Shown in pieces: positions 1-7,040 of a stretch of DNA of 64,000 nt. The notes under the pieces were generated by a model. That model was not told the DNA's origin. It searched no databases and saw nothing but the letters and a program-made list of their open reading frames with translations. The number at the start of each line of letters is the position of its first letter. Position 1 is the stretch's first letter. The translations under genes and the position numbers were made by a program. This DNA is from Actinoplanes sp. TBRC 11911. GTDB taxonomy: Bacteria; Actinomycetota; Actinomycetes; Mycobacteriales; Micromonosporaceae. The stretch lies in the NCBI RefSeq assembly GCF_012933445.1, contig NZ_JABBNC010000012.1, positions 163,658-227,657 on the forward strand, given 5' to 3'.

Positions 1-240
1 GACCGGCGACGCGACGTAGTTGGCGTACCGCAGATCCTTGTCCAGGCGCCGGAAGCTGTTGTTCACCTGATCCCGGGCGAACGAGGTGTTCACCGTGCGG
101 GTCACCGTCGAGTAGATCTCGGTGACCGCCGCCATGGTCGCCACCATCAGCACGGACAGCACCGCGGTGGCGACCATGATGTCGACCAGCGAGTAACCGG
201 AGTCGTCGCCGGACATCAGGCGCCGGCGCAGCCCCCGCAT
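1..240 (-). CDS. Prepilin-type N-terminal domain protein, 3' end cut by the window
   Basis: The first 80 residues are visible; the gene runs off the left edge. After a short basic leader ending in DDSG comes a type IV prepilin-like signal (GYSLVDIMVATAVLSVLMVA), a hydrophobic helix that a prepilin peptidase would cut after Gly. The rest (TRTVNTSFARDQVNNSFRRL) resembles a pseudopilin stalk. The ATG at 240-238 overlaps the stop of the upstream gene by one base (TGATG), so the two are probably translationally coupled. Role in a type IV pilus or secretion pseudopilus is inferred from the family. Confidence 0.7.
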   Translation of the reverse strand, partial: MRGLRRRLMSGDDSGYSLVDIMVATAVLSVLMVATMAAVTEIYSTVTRTVNTSFARDQVNNSFRRLDKDLRYANYVASPV

Positions 241-1955
241 CACTGGATCGTCCAGATGAAGTTGTAGTTGCTGGTGGACGGCGGGACCAGGGTCGTTGCG
301 ACCATGGTGACGTTGTACTGGCCGGTCTTGTTCGGCGTCCCGGAGATGGTCCGGGTGAGCGCGTTGAAGGACATGCCGGTCGGTACTCCGGTGGCCGTCA
401 TCGTGCTGGTGAGGCCCAGCAGGGCGGCGTTGGTGTTGAAGGTCATCGACGCCGGCGAGTTCACCGTGGAGGTCGGGTCGGCCGTGGTGAGCGCCGGCGT
501 GGTGAAGACCAGCGACGTCGTGGTCCCCACGGTGAGCACGAAGGTCTTGGTGAGCGTGCCGCCGATACCGTCGGCGACCTTGATCGCCGGAACGTACCGG
601 CCGGGAATCGTCGGCACCCCGGTGATGGCCCCGGTGGTCGCGTTGATGCTCACGCCCAGCGGCAGGCCGGTCGCCGAGTAGGTGAACTTCGCGTCGCCGC
701 CGGACGCGGTCGCCGTCGTGTTGACCGCCGAACCGAGCGTGACCTGCTGGTTGGCCGGCGCCACCAGTTGCAGGGCCGGGTAGAAGCTCTGCAGGAACGT
801 GGCGGTCAGCGGGAAATCGTTGACGCTGCCGGGGTGATCGGTGCAATTCACCGACATGGTGAACGTCGTGCCGGGGCCGCTGTAGGTGCCCGTGATGAGG
901 AAGCTCCGCGGGTCGGCGGTCGTGGCGAGCGACAGGCCGGTGGCCTGGCCGCTGAGCGTGCATTTGAGGTTGCCGGTGCCACCGGTCACCACGACCGGGA
1001 TGTTCAGCGCGTCCCCCCAGTGGCTCTTGACGTCGGGCAGCGTCAGGGCAGGCTGCGCGACGACGGTGAAGTTCAGGTTCTTGGTGGTGCTGCGACCCAC
1101 CGGTGTCGTGGCGTCCGTGATCGTTCCCTTGGTCGCGGTGTTACCGAGCTTGGTCGGCGTTCCGGTGATCAGACCGGCCTGGTTCACGCTGAGGCCCTGC
1201 GGCATCACCGGCAGCAGGCTCCACGTGTTCGGCAGCGTTCCGCCGTACACGGGTATCGGGAAGCTCGTCGTCATGCCCATGAAGAAATAGACCGGGTCGA
1301 GGTTCTGCCGGTTGATCACCGGGAACGGCCGGTTCACGTCGAACGTCGGGTCGGCGCCGTTCGAGATCAGCGTCGACGCGACGTAGGTGCACGCGTTCTG
1401 CCGGCAGAGCCGGTCCGCCCAGGTGACGAGCACGACGGCGCGATAGAACGAGAGGTACTTGGAGGCGTCCTCGGTGCTCGCCTTGGTGGCCGCGGGCAGG
1501 CAGCTGGACTTCTCGCCGGCGGCGCCACCGATGTAGGTCTCGCACTCCCCGACGAAAACCCGGCGGGTGTATACGGTCTTGTCGACGGTGACCGGCTGCG
1601 GATCGGTCGTGATCTCCTCGTCGTTTGTCGCGTAGTGCGGGTCGTAGGCGGGCGTGACCTGGGCGAGGTAGGACGCGAGCTCGGGAATCGCCGGCGCCGC
1701 GGCGAACTGGGCCGCCGCCTCCGCCTGGCTGCGGCCACTGACCAGGGCCGAGGGCTTCAGCGCGCGCACCTGTTCCAGGGTGCTGTTGGCGAGCTGCGCC
1801 GCGACCTGGTCGCCGCGCTGGAGAGCGACGAAGGCAAAGCTCTTGACCAGGTACGGGGAAACCGACGCCATGACGACGATGACGAGGGTGAGCGCGACGA
1901 GGACCTCGATGAGACTGAAGCCGTCGTCCGTGTCGGCAACCAGGTTCTTCCGCAT
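240..1955 (-). CDS. Prepilin-like surface protein with Ig-like (He_PIG) repeats
   Basis: 571 residues from the chosen ATG. A ten-residue charged leader precedes a textbook prepilin cleavage and membrane segment (GFSLIEVLVALTLVIVVMAS). I chose 1955 over the upstream ATG at 2024 because prepilin leaders are short. The C-terminal half has at least three putative Ig (He_PIG) units recognisable by the LPxGLSVN-xxGxITGTPT pattern, for example PQGLSVNQAGLITGTPT, LPLGVSINATTGAITGVPT and PTGMSFNALTRTISGTP. The protein would be an exported pseudopilin carrying an adhesive stalk. It is followed by a second prepilin gene, suggesting a pilin-like operon continuing out of the window. Length is far above a normal major pilin. 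Confidence 0.75.
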   Translation of the reverse strand: MRKNLVADTDDGFSLIEVLVALTLVIVVMASVSPYLVKSFAFVALQRGDQVAAQLANSTLEQVRALKPSALVSGRSQAEAAAQFAAAPAIPELASYLAQVTPAYDPHYATNDEEITTDPQPVTVDKTVYTRRVFVGECETYIGGAAGEKSSCLPAATKASTEDASKYLSFYRAVVLVTWADRLCRQNACTYVASTLISNGADPTFDVNRPFPVINRQNLDPVYFFMGMTTSFPIPVYGGTLPNTWSLLPVMPQGLSVNQAGLITGTPTKLGNTATKGTITDATTPVGRSTTKNLNFTVVAQPALTLPDVKSHWGDALNIPVVVTGGTGNLKCTLSGQATGLSLATTADPRSFLITGTYSGPGTTFTMSVNCTDHPGSVNDFPLTATFLQSFYPALQLVAPANQQVTLGSAVNTTATASGGDAKFTYSATGLPLGVSINATTGAITGVPTIPGRYVPAIKVADGIGGTLTKTFVLTVGTTTSLVFTTPALTTADPTSTVNSPASMTFNTNAALLGLTSTMTATGVPTGMSFNALTRTISGTPNKTGQYNVTMVATTLVPPSTSNYNFIWTIQ

Positions 1956-2102
1956 GTCACTCTTTCGCGATTCGCAGCTCTTACTTCTGCGATCGGCCGC
2001 GAAGAGCGGTTCTTTAGTGATCATGTGAGGCGGTTCACGTCGCGGAACGGGGCGGACAATGACCCGTGTTACTCAGGAGGATCCGGTTCACCAGGGGGAC
2101 GA

Positions 2103-2627
2103 ATGAAGGTCGCGTTTGCCACCGGCGCCGATGACATCGAGGAGATCACCGACCTCATCAACCGCGTGTACGCCGACGGTGAGGCCGGCCTGTGGCTTCC
2201 GGGCGCCGAGCGCACCACGATCGACGAGGTGACCTCGATCATCCGGGGCGGGGAGCTCGTTATCGCGCGGGACGACGACGGCCGGATCGCCGGGGCGGTC
2301 CGGGCCGTGCGGCTGACCGACGAGGCCGGCGATTTCGGCGAGTTCGGGATGCTCGTCGCCGATCCCGGGCGGCGCAACACCGGCATCGGGCGTGACCTGG
2401 TGGCCTTCGCCGAGCAATGGGCACGCGACCAGGGCCTGACCCGGATGCAGCTGGAACTGCTCGTGCCGCGGGAGTGGCAGCATCCGGTCAAGGAGTTCCT
2501 GCGCGCCTGGTACACGCGCCTGGGCTACCGCCTGGTGCGCACCGGACGGCTCGAGGAGGGCTACCCGCACCTGCAGCCGCTACTCGCCACCCCCTGCGAC
2601 TTCCTCATCTACCACAAGGACCTCTAG
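2103..2627 (+). CDS. GNAT-family N-acetyltransferase
   Basis: 174 residues. The acetyl-CoA-binding motif A is visible as PGRRNTGIGRDLVAFAEQWA, preceded by the beta4 strand GEFGMLVADP; the C-terminal region WYTRLGYRLVRTG is also typical of GNAT enzymes. The substrate cannot be told. A purine-rich ribosome-binding site (GGGGGAC) lies just before the ATG, which excludes the much longer upstream reading frame antisense to the pilin gene. The 3' end overlaps the 3' end of the convergent murQ by 48 bp. Confidence 0.85.
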   Translation: MKVAFATGADDIEEITDLINRVYADGEAGLWLPGAERTTIDEVTSIIRGGELVIARDDDGRIAGAVRAVRLTDEAGDFGEFGMLVADPGRRNTGIGRDLVAFAEQWARDQGLTRMQLELLVPREWQHPVKEFLRAWYTRLGYRLVRTGRLEEGYPHLQPLLATPCDFLIYHKDL

Positions 2628-3557
2628 GCGGCTCAGCGCCCGGTGCGCGTGGCCGTGCGCCTCGGTGAGCGCCTGCCGCGCCCGGGCGGCGGACGTCCCG
2701 GCCAGCAGCATCACCACCGCGAGCTTCGCGTCGCCGCCCGCCTCGGCCAGGGCGGCCCGGCTGGTCGTCACGTCGGCGCCGGTCGCCTCGGCGAGGATCC
2801 GTAACTGGCGGGACCGCAGCTTGTCGTTGCTCGCCTGCATGTCGGTCATGAGGTTGGAGTAGGTGCGGCCCAGGCGCACCATCGTCGCCGTGGAGAAGGC
2901 GTTCAGCACCAGCTTCTGCGCGGTCCCCGCCTTCATCCGGGTGGAGCCGGTGATCACCTCGGGGCCGGTGTCCGGCGCCACGTGCACATCCGCGAGCGGG
3001 GCCAGCGGCGAGGCCGGATTCGCCGAGATCAGCACGGTGCCGGCGCCGGCCCGCCGAGCCATCGTGAGGGCGGCACGGACATAGGGCGTACGGCCGCTGG
3101 CGGTCAGGCCGACGACCAGATCGCCCGCGGCAACCTGCCCGGCCAGCGCCGTGCCCGCGTCCTCGTCGTCCTCGGCGTCCTCCGACGGGTTGGTCAGCGC
3201 GTGCGTGCCGCCGGCCAGGTGCGCGACCACGCGGCCGGCCTCGATGCCGAAGGTGGGGATCAGCTCGGCCGCGTCCAGCACCGCGATCCGGCCGGACGTG
3301 CCGGCGCCGACGTAGTGGACGCGATGGCCGCCAGACAGGGCTTGCACCGCCAGGTCGACGGCGGCGGCGAGAGCCGGAAGCACCACGGCGACCGCGGCCG
3401 GGACGCTGCGGTCCTCCGCGTTGATGAGCCGCAGCAGCTCCATTGTGGGCATTCGGTCGATGGAGACGCTGAGCGGGTTGCGGTCCTCGGTGCGCGAGGG
3501 GGGCAGGCGGACCGATGAACCCGCGAACGCCGCCGGGCCGTTCACTCGCTTGTTCAT
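2580..3557 (-). CDS. murQ: N-acetylmuramic acid 6-phosphate etherase
   Basis: 325 residues, close to the usual ~300. MurQ cleaves the lactyl ether of MurNAc-6-phosphate to GlcNAc-6-phosphate and D-lactate in the cytoplasm. The SIS-domain signature is clear: VHYVGAGTSGRIAVLDAAEL with the conserved Glu, then TASGRTPYV, ISANPASPL and TGSTRMKAGTAQKLVLN. The ATG overlaps the stop of the upstream RpiR regulator by four bases (ATGA), so the two genes form a translationally coupled pair. Together with the kinase and NamZ nearby this identifies a peptidoglycan amino-sugar salvage locus. Confidence 0.95.
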   Translation of the reverse strand: MNKRVNGPAAFAGSSVRLPPSRTEDRNPLSVSIDRMPTMELLRLINAEDRSVPAAVAVVLPALAAAVDLAVQALSGGHRVHYVGAGTSGRIAVLDAAELIPTFGIEAGRVVAHLAGGTHALTNPSEDAEDDEDAGTALAGQVAAGDLVVGLTASGRTPYVRAALTMARRAGAGTVLISANPASPLAPLADVHVAPDTGPEVITGSTRMKAGTAQKLVLNAFSTATMVRLGRTYSNLMTDMQASNDKLRSRQLRILAEATGADVTTSRAALAEAGGDAKLAVVMLLAGTSAARARQALTEAHGHAHRALSRLEVLVVDEEVAGGGE

Positions 3558-4483
3558 GCACGCCGCCTGTCGCCGCCCACGCGACGGCCGCCCACCGCCG
3601 CGTACGTGATCTCCAAGTTCTTGCGGGTCTCCGCGTACGTTCGCTGGGCGACCCCGACGAAGACGCAGTCGATGACGGTGAGCTGCGCGAGCCGGCTCGC
3701 CATCGCGCCGGACCGGAATGTCGTCTCGCGCGCGGCGGTGGTGAGCACGAAATCGGCGACCTTCGTAATCGGGGACTTCGGGAAGTTGGTCAGCGCCACC
3801 GTGCGCGCCCCACGCCGGCCCGCCTCGGCGAACGCCTCGATAGTGTCCAATGTGGTGCCCGTGTGCGAGATGCCGAACGCCACATCGCCTTCGCCGAGCA
3901 GCGCCGCACTGGTGAGCGCCATGTGCAGGTCGCTCCAGGCGTACGCGATCCGGCCGATCCGATGCAGCTTCTGCTGGAAGTCGCCGGCCACGAACGCGCT
4001 GGCGCCCACGCCGTAGATGTCCACCCGCCGAGCGCCGGCCACCAGGCCGACCACCTGTTCCAGCACGGCGATGTCGATCTGCGCCGCGGTGTCCTCGACC
4101 GCGCGGGCGTCGGCGAAGGCGATCTTCTTGACCACCTGGGCCAGGTCGTCGGTCTCGCCGATGTCGCCGCCGACGTTCGCCTCCGAAGCGGTCGCCTCGT
4201 GCGCCCGCCCGGCCTCGGCGGCCAGGGTCAGGCGTAGCTCGGAGTAACCGCCGAAGCCCATCGCCCGGCAGAACCGGATCACCGTGGTCTCCGAGGACTT
4301 CGCGCGCTCGGCCAGGTCGCTGATGGTGAGGCGGGCGGCGGTCGCGGCCTCGTCGATGATGACCCGCGCGACGCGCTGCTCGGCGGGCGCCAGCGACGGC
4401 AGGAGCCCGCGGGCTCGCACCGTGGTGGACGAGCCGCGGTCCGGGGCGGGAGAAGGCGGCGCAGGGCGCCTCCGGCCAGTCAT
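3554..4483 (-). CDS. murR: RpiR/MurR-family transcriptional regulator
   Basis: 309 residues from the ATG at 4483 (a TTG at 4510 is possible). The N-terminal HTH_6 domain is seen around LTISDLAERAKSSETTVIRF and the C-terminal SIS sugar-phosphate domain around VDIYGVGASAFVAGDFQQKL and FGISHTGTTLDT. RpiR proteins sense phosphosugars; for MurR of E. coli the ligand is MurNAc-6-phosphate. Because it is coupled to murQ and divergent from the kinase, it probably controls this locus and itself. The symbol is assigned by context and could be wrong if the ligand is GlcNAc-6-phosphate. Confidence 0.85.
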   Translation of the reverse strand: MTGRRRPAPPSPAPDRGSSTTVRARGLLPSLAPAEQRVARVIIDEAATAARLTISDLAERAKSSETTVIRFCRAMGFGGYSELRLTLAAEAGRAHEATASEANVGGDIGETDDLAQVVKKIAFADARAVEDTAAQIDIAVLEQVVGLVAGARRVDIYGVGASAFVAGDFQQKLHRIGRIAYAWSDLHMALTSAALLGEGDVAFGISHTGTTLDTIEAFAEAGRRGARTVALTNFPKSPITKVADFVLTTAARETTFRSGAMASRLAQLTVIDCVFVGVAQRTYAETRKNLEITYAAVGGRRVGGDRRRA

Positions 4484-4492
4484 GGAGGAAAT

Positions 4493-4517
4493 TTTCCTTC
4501 GCTGCTTCAAGAGGGGT
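4493..4517 (-). promoter_or_regulatory. Shared 25-bp element upstream of murR
   Basis: Read on the minus strand, ACCCCTCTTGAA, five variable bases, then GAAGGAAA, ending about ten bases before the murR ATG. The same two blocks, with six bases between them, occur on the plus strand at 6979-7004 before the serine hydrolase-transporter operon. The sharing of 20 exact bases in the same orientation before two operons of one pathway points to a common regulator site, most simply MurR; this is inference. Confidence 0.55.
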
Positions 4518-4531
4518 CAATCATTTCTACC

Positions 4532-4556
4532 GGTAGCGAACGCTACCCGTTACGGT
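4532..4556 (+). promoter_or_regulatory. Operator-like inverted repeat and -10 box of the amino-sugar kinase
   Basis: A perfect inverted repeat GGTAGCG-AA-CGCTACC spans 4532-4547 and is followed at 4551-4556 by TACGGT, an actinobacterial -10 hexamer six bases before the kinase ATG at 4563. The repeat therefore lies in the -35/-10 spacer of a leaderless promoter, an ideal position for a repressor. It differs in sequence from the element before murR. Confidence 0.6.
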
Positions 4557-4562
4557 CACCCG

Positions 4563-5543
4563 ATGATGAGCCGAACGTTGGTGGTGGGGGTCGACGCCGG
4601 TGCCACCACGACGCGTTGCGTGGTCGCGACGGTGGACGGCACGATCGTGGGCCGGGGCGCCGCGGGCGGGGCGAACCACAACAGCAGCGGCGGCGACATC
4701 GCAGAACGCCTCAAGGCGGCGATGAGCCAAGCTCTGTCCGATATCGACAGACGCGCGGTCGCGGGTGGGATTCTGGGTGCGGCGGGCTCGTCCGGGGCCG
4801 GTCGGGCCATTTTCGGTACGGCGTCCGCCGTGGCGTGGCGGGACCTCGATCTGAGCGGCGACGCCGTGCCGGTGACCGATCTCGAGGTCGCGTTCGCGGC
4901 CGGTACCGCCGGGACCGACGGCGTCCTGCTGCTGTCCGGCACCGGTGCGCTGGCCGCCCGGTTCGCCGCCGGGGAGCTGGCGAGGCGCTGCGACGGATAC
5001 GGCTGGCTGCTCGGCGACGAGGGCTCGGCGGTGTGGATCGGGGTGCGGGCCCTGCGGGCGGTGCTGGCCGCCCTGGACGGCCGCGGCGCACCGACCGTGC
5101 TCGTCGACGCGGCCAAAGAATTGTTCGCGATCGGGCCCGGCAGCGCTGAGGAGACCGCGCAGGCCCTGCTGACCGCGGCGTTCGCATGCCCACCGGCCGC
5201 GTTGGGCAGCTTCGCGCCGCGGGTGGACGTCGCCGCCGAGCAGGGTGACCCGGTCGCCCGCCGGATCACCACCGCGGCCGCCGCGAAGTTGCTGCACACC
5301 CTCGACACCGTCGAACCGGACCCCGGGCAACCGGTGGTGCTGGCCGGATCCGTGCTGCTCTCCCCCGGCCCGGTCGCCCGCGCGGTGCACGCCGGCCTGA
5401 CGCGGCGAGACATCGGCACCGTGCGGACGGCACGCGACGGCGCGGCCGGTGCGGCGGCGCTCGCCCTCGCGCGGCTCACCGGCGCCGCGGTCCGGCCGGA
5501 CGTGCACGCCCGCCTGACAGGTCACGAGAGGCCACGCGGGTAG
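4563..5543 (+). CDS. BadF/BadG/NAGK-type amino-sugar kinase (GlcNAc/MurNAc kinase candidate)
   Basis: 326 residues of the ASKHA fold. Visible are the phosphate-1 loop GVDAGATTTRCVVATVDG, the LLSGTGALAARF segment and the family signature GYGWLLGDEGSAVWIG, followed by VVLAGSVLLSPGPV. Members phosphorylate GlcNAc, and the clostridial MurK phosphorylates both MurNAc and GlcNAc. Placed next to murQ and a non-PTS importer, it most likely makes the 6-phosphate substrate of MurQ; the precise specificity is inferred. No Shine-Dalgarno is seen; TACGGT lies 6 nt before the ATG, so the mRNA is probably leaderless. Its end overlaps the convergent namZ by 22 bp. Confidence 0.85.
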   Translation: MMSRTLVVGVDAGATTTRCVVATVDGTIVGRGAAGGANHNSSGGDIAERLKAAMSQALSDIDRRAVAGGILGAAGSSGAGRAIFGTASAVAWRDLDLSGDAVPVTDLEVAFAAGTAGTDGVLLLSGTGALAARFAAGELARRCDGYGWLLGDEGSAVWIGVRALRAVLAALDGRGAPTVLVDAAKELFAIGPGSAEETAQALLTAAFACPPAALGSFAPRVDVAAEQGDPVARRITTAAAAKLLHTLDTVEPDPGQPVVLAGSVLLSPGPVARAVHAGLTRRDIGTVRTARDGAAGAAALALARLTGAAVRPDVHARLTGHERPRG

Positions 5544-6778
5544 AGGAGATAGCGCTGCCGCCGCGCGTCGAAGGCGGCCAGTTCGGCGCGCCACGAGCCC
5601 ACCACGTCGGCGGCCGGCGCCCCGGCGTCGATCATCGTGCGCAGGCGTGCCGAGCCGCTCAGCAGGTCGATCCAGAACGGACGCGCACCGCCGTCGTCCC
5701 GCCAGGCGAACGCCGGCACCTTGCGGGCCTCGACCAGCATCGTCACGGCCGTACGGATCGGGTCGAAGGTGGCCTGGTCGGTGACCTTGACCTCGATCCC
5801 GGCGCAGGCCTGGCCGGCGAACTTGCCGAACGTCGGGGTGAAGTACGCCTCGCGGAACGCCACCCCGCTCAGGCCGGCCGCGGCCACCCGATCGCACCAG
5901 TGGTAGTCGAAGCCGGGGCCGCCGATCAGCTCGAACGGGCGGGTCGTCCCGCGCCCCTCGGACAGTGTCGCCACGCCCTCGAACATGCCCGTCCCCGGGT
6001 AGACCAAGGCGGTGTCCGGCGTCGGCATGTTCGGGCTCGGCAGCACCCACGGCAGGTCCATGTCGCCGGCCCGCAGCCGGCCGATCCAGCCCTGGCAGGC
6101 GATGACCTCCAGGGACACCGGGCGACCGGTCTCGGTGGGCACCATCTCGCCGTTGTAGAACCGGGCCAGTTCCCCCACCGTCATGCCGTGCTGCTGCACG
6201 ATCTCCTTGCGGCCCACACCCGAGGTGAAGCCGGCCGTCATCATCGGCCCGTACGCCGTACCCCCGACCGGGTTCGGGCGATCCAGCACGACGTAGCGCA
6301 GTCCCAGCCGGGCCGCTGCCGCCATCGAGTCGTACAGGGTCCAGATGTAGGTGTAGAAGCGCGCGCCGACGTCCTGGATGTCGAACACGACCGTGCGCAC
6401 CCCGGCCGCGGCGAACATGGACGCCCAGGTGGCCTGGGTGGCGCCGTACGCGTCGTACACCGTGAGCCCGGTGCGCGCGTCGGTGCCGGTGCCCTCGCTG
6501 CCGCCGGCCTGCGCCGACCCGCGGAAACCGTGCTCGGGGCCGAACACCCCGCCGATGCGCACCCCGTCGGCGTGCATGCGGTCGACCAGATGACGGTAGT
6601 CGCGGCCGACCGCCGTCGGGTTGGCGATCACCCCGATCCGGACGCCGCGCACGGCATCCCATCCGGACGCGGCGAGACGGTCCATCCCGGTGCGCACCGG
6701 GATGCGCGGCATCACGCCGGGTCTGGCCGGGATTAGGCCGATGGCGGCGGGCGCGGCGAGCAGGGCGCGCCGCTTCAC
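5522..6778 (-). CDS. namZ: Exo-beta-N-acetylmuramidase NamZ (DUF1343, GH171 family)
   Basis: 418 residues from a GTG. The DUF1343 hallmarks are present: GVIANPTAVG, GVFGPEHGFRGSAQAGG, VVFDIQDVGARFYTYIW, YVVLDRPNPVGG and a C-terminal WIDLLSGSARLRTMI. NamZ of Bacillus subtilis releases MurNAc from the non-reducing end of peptidoglycan fragments. The first ~20 residues (MKRRALLAAPAAIGLIPARP) look like an export signal, so it should act outside the cytoplasm. The start follows a GGGGTG ribosome-binding site. It is the enzyme that would feed MurNAc to the importer, kinase and MurQ encoded around it. Confidence 0.88.
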   Translation of the reverse strand: MKRRALLAAPAAIGLIPARPGVMPRIPVRTGMDRLAASGWDAVRGVRIGVIANPTAVGRDYRHLVDRMHADGVRIGGVFGPEHGFRGSAQAGGSEGTGTDARTGLTVYDAYGATQATWASMFAAAGVRTVVFDIQDVGARFYTYIWTLYDSMAAAARLGLRYVVLDRPNPVGGTAYGPMMTAGFTSGVGRKEIVQQHGMTVGELARFYNGEMVPTETGRPVSLEVIACQGWIGRLRAGDMDLPWVLPSPNMPTPDTALVYPGTGMFEGVATLSEGRGTTRPFELIGGPGFDYHWCDRVAAAGLSGVAFREAYFTPTFGKFAGQACAGIEVKVTDQATFDPIRTAVTMLVEARKVPAFAWRDDGGARPFWIDLLSGSARLRTMIDAGAPAADVVGSWRAELAAFDARRQRYLLYPRGLS

Positions 6779-6978
6779 CGGGCACCCCGCTTCACCGGGC
6801 GGAGCCGCCCGCGCGGGCCCGCGCCCCCGAAGCGAACCCGCGCGACCGACGTCATGGAAACCCCCGTGCGCAGAGCCGGAGCGGTCGTGCCGGCACGCTG
6901 GCCCCCCGAACGGTCAGCGAGCCGCAGCCACATGGTGCCTGAAATTACGCGGGTCACCGTTCGATGGCAATAACCTTC

Positions 6979-7004
6979 ACCCCTCTTGAAAGTTATGAAG
7001 GAAA
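6979..7004 (+). promoter_or_regulatory. Shared 26-bp element upstream of the serine hydrolase-ABC operon
   Basis: ACCCCTCTTGAA, six bases, GAAGGAAA: identical in both blocks to the element before murR. It lies 36 bp before the start at 7041 in the 262-bp divergent gap between namZ and the hydrolase operon, where no gene is seen. A possible -10 (TACGGG at 7014) follows. The common element suggests joint control of both operons. Confidence 0.55.
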
Positions 7005-7040
7005 CATCCATCCTACGGGTCGGGGCATTGAGGAGCGTTG

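Noticed and set aside
768..2102. Long plus-strand reading frame running into the GNAT gene
   Set aside because: It is antisense to the pilin-like gene with composition typical of a GC-driven shadow; the GNAT start at 2103 has a strong ribosome-binding site.
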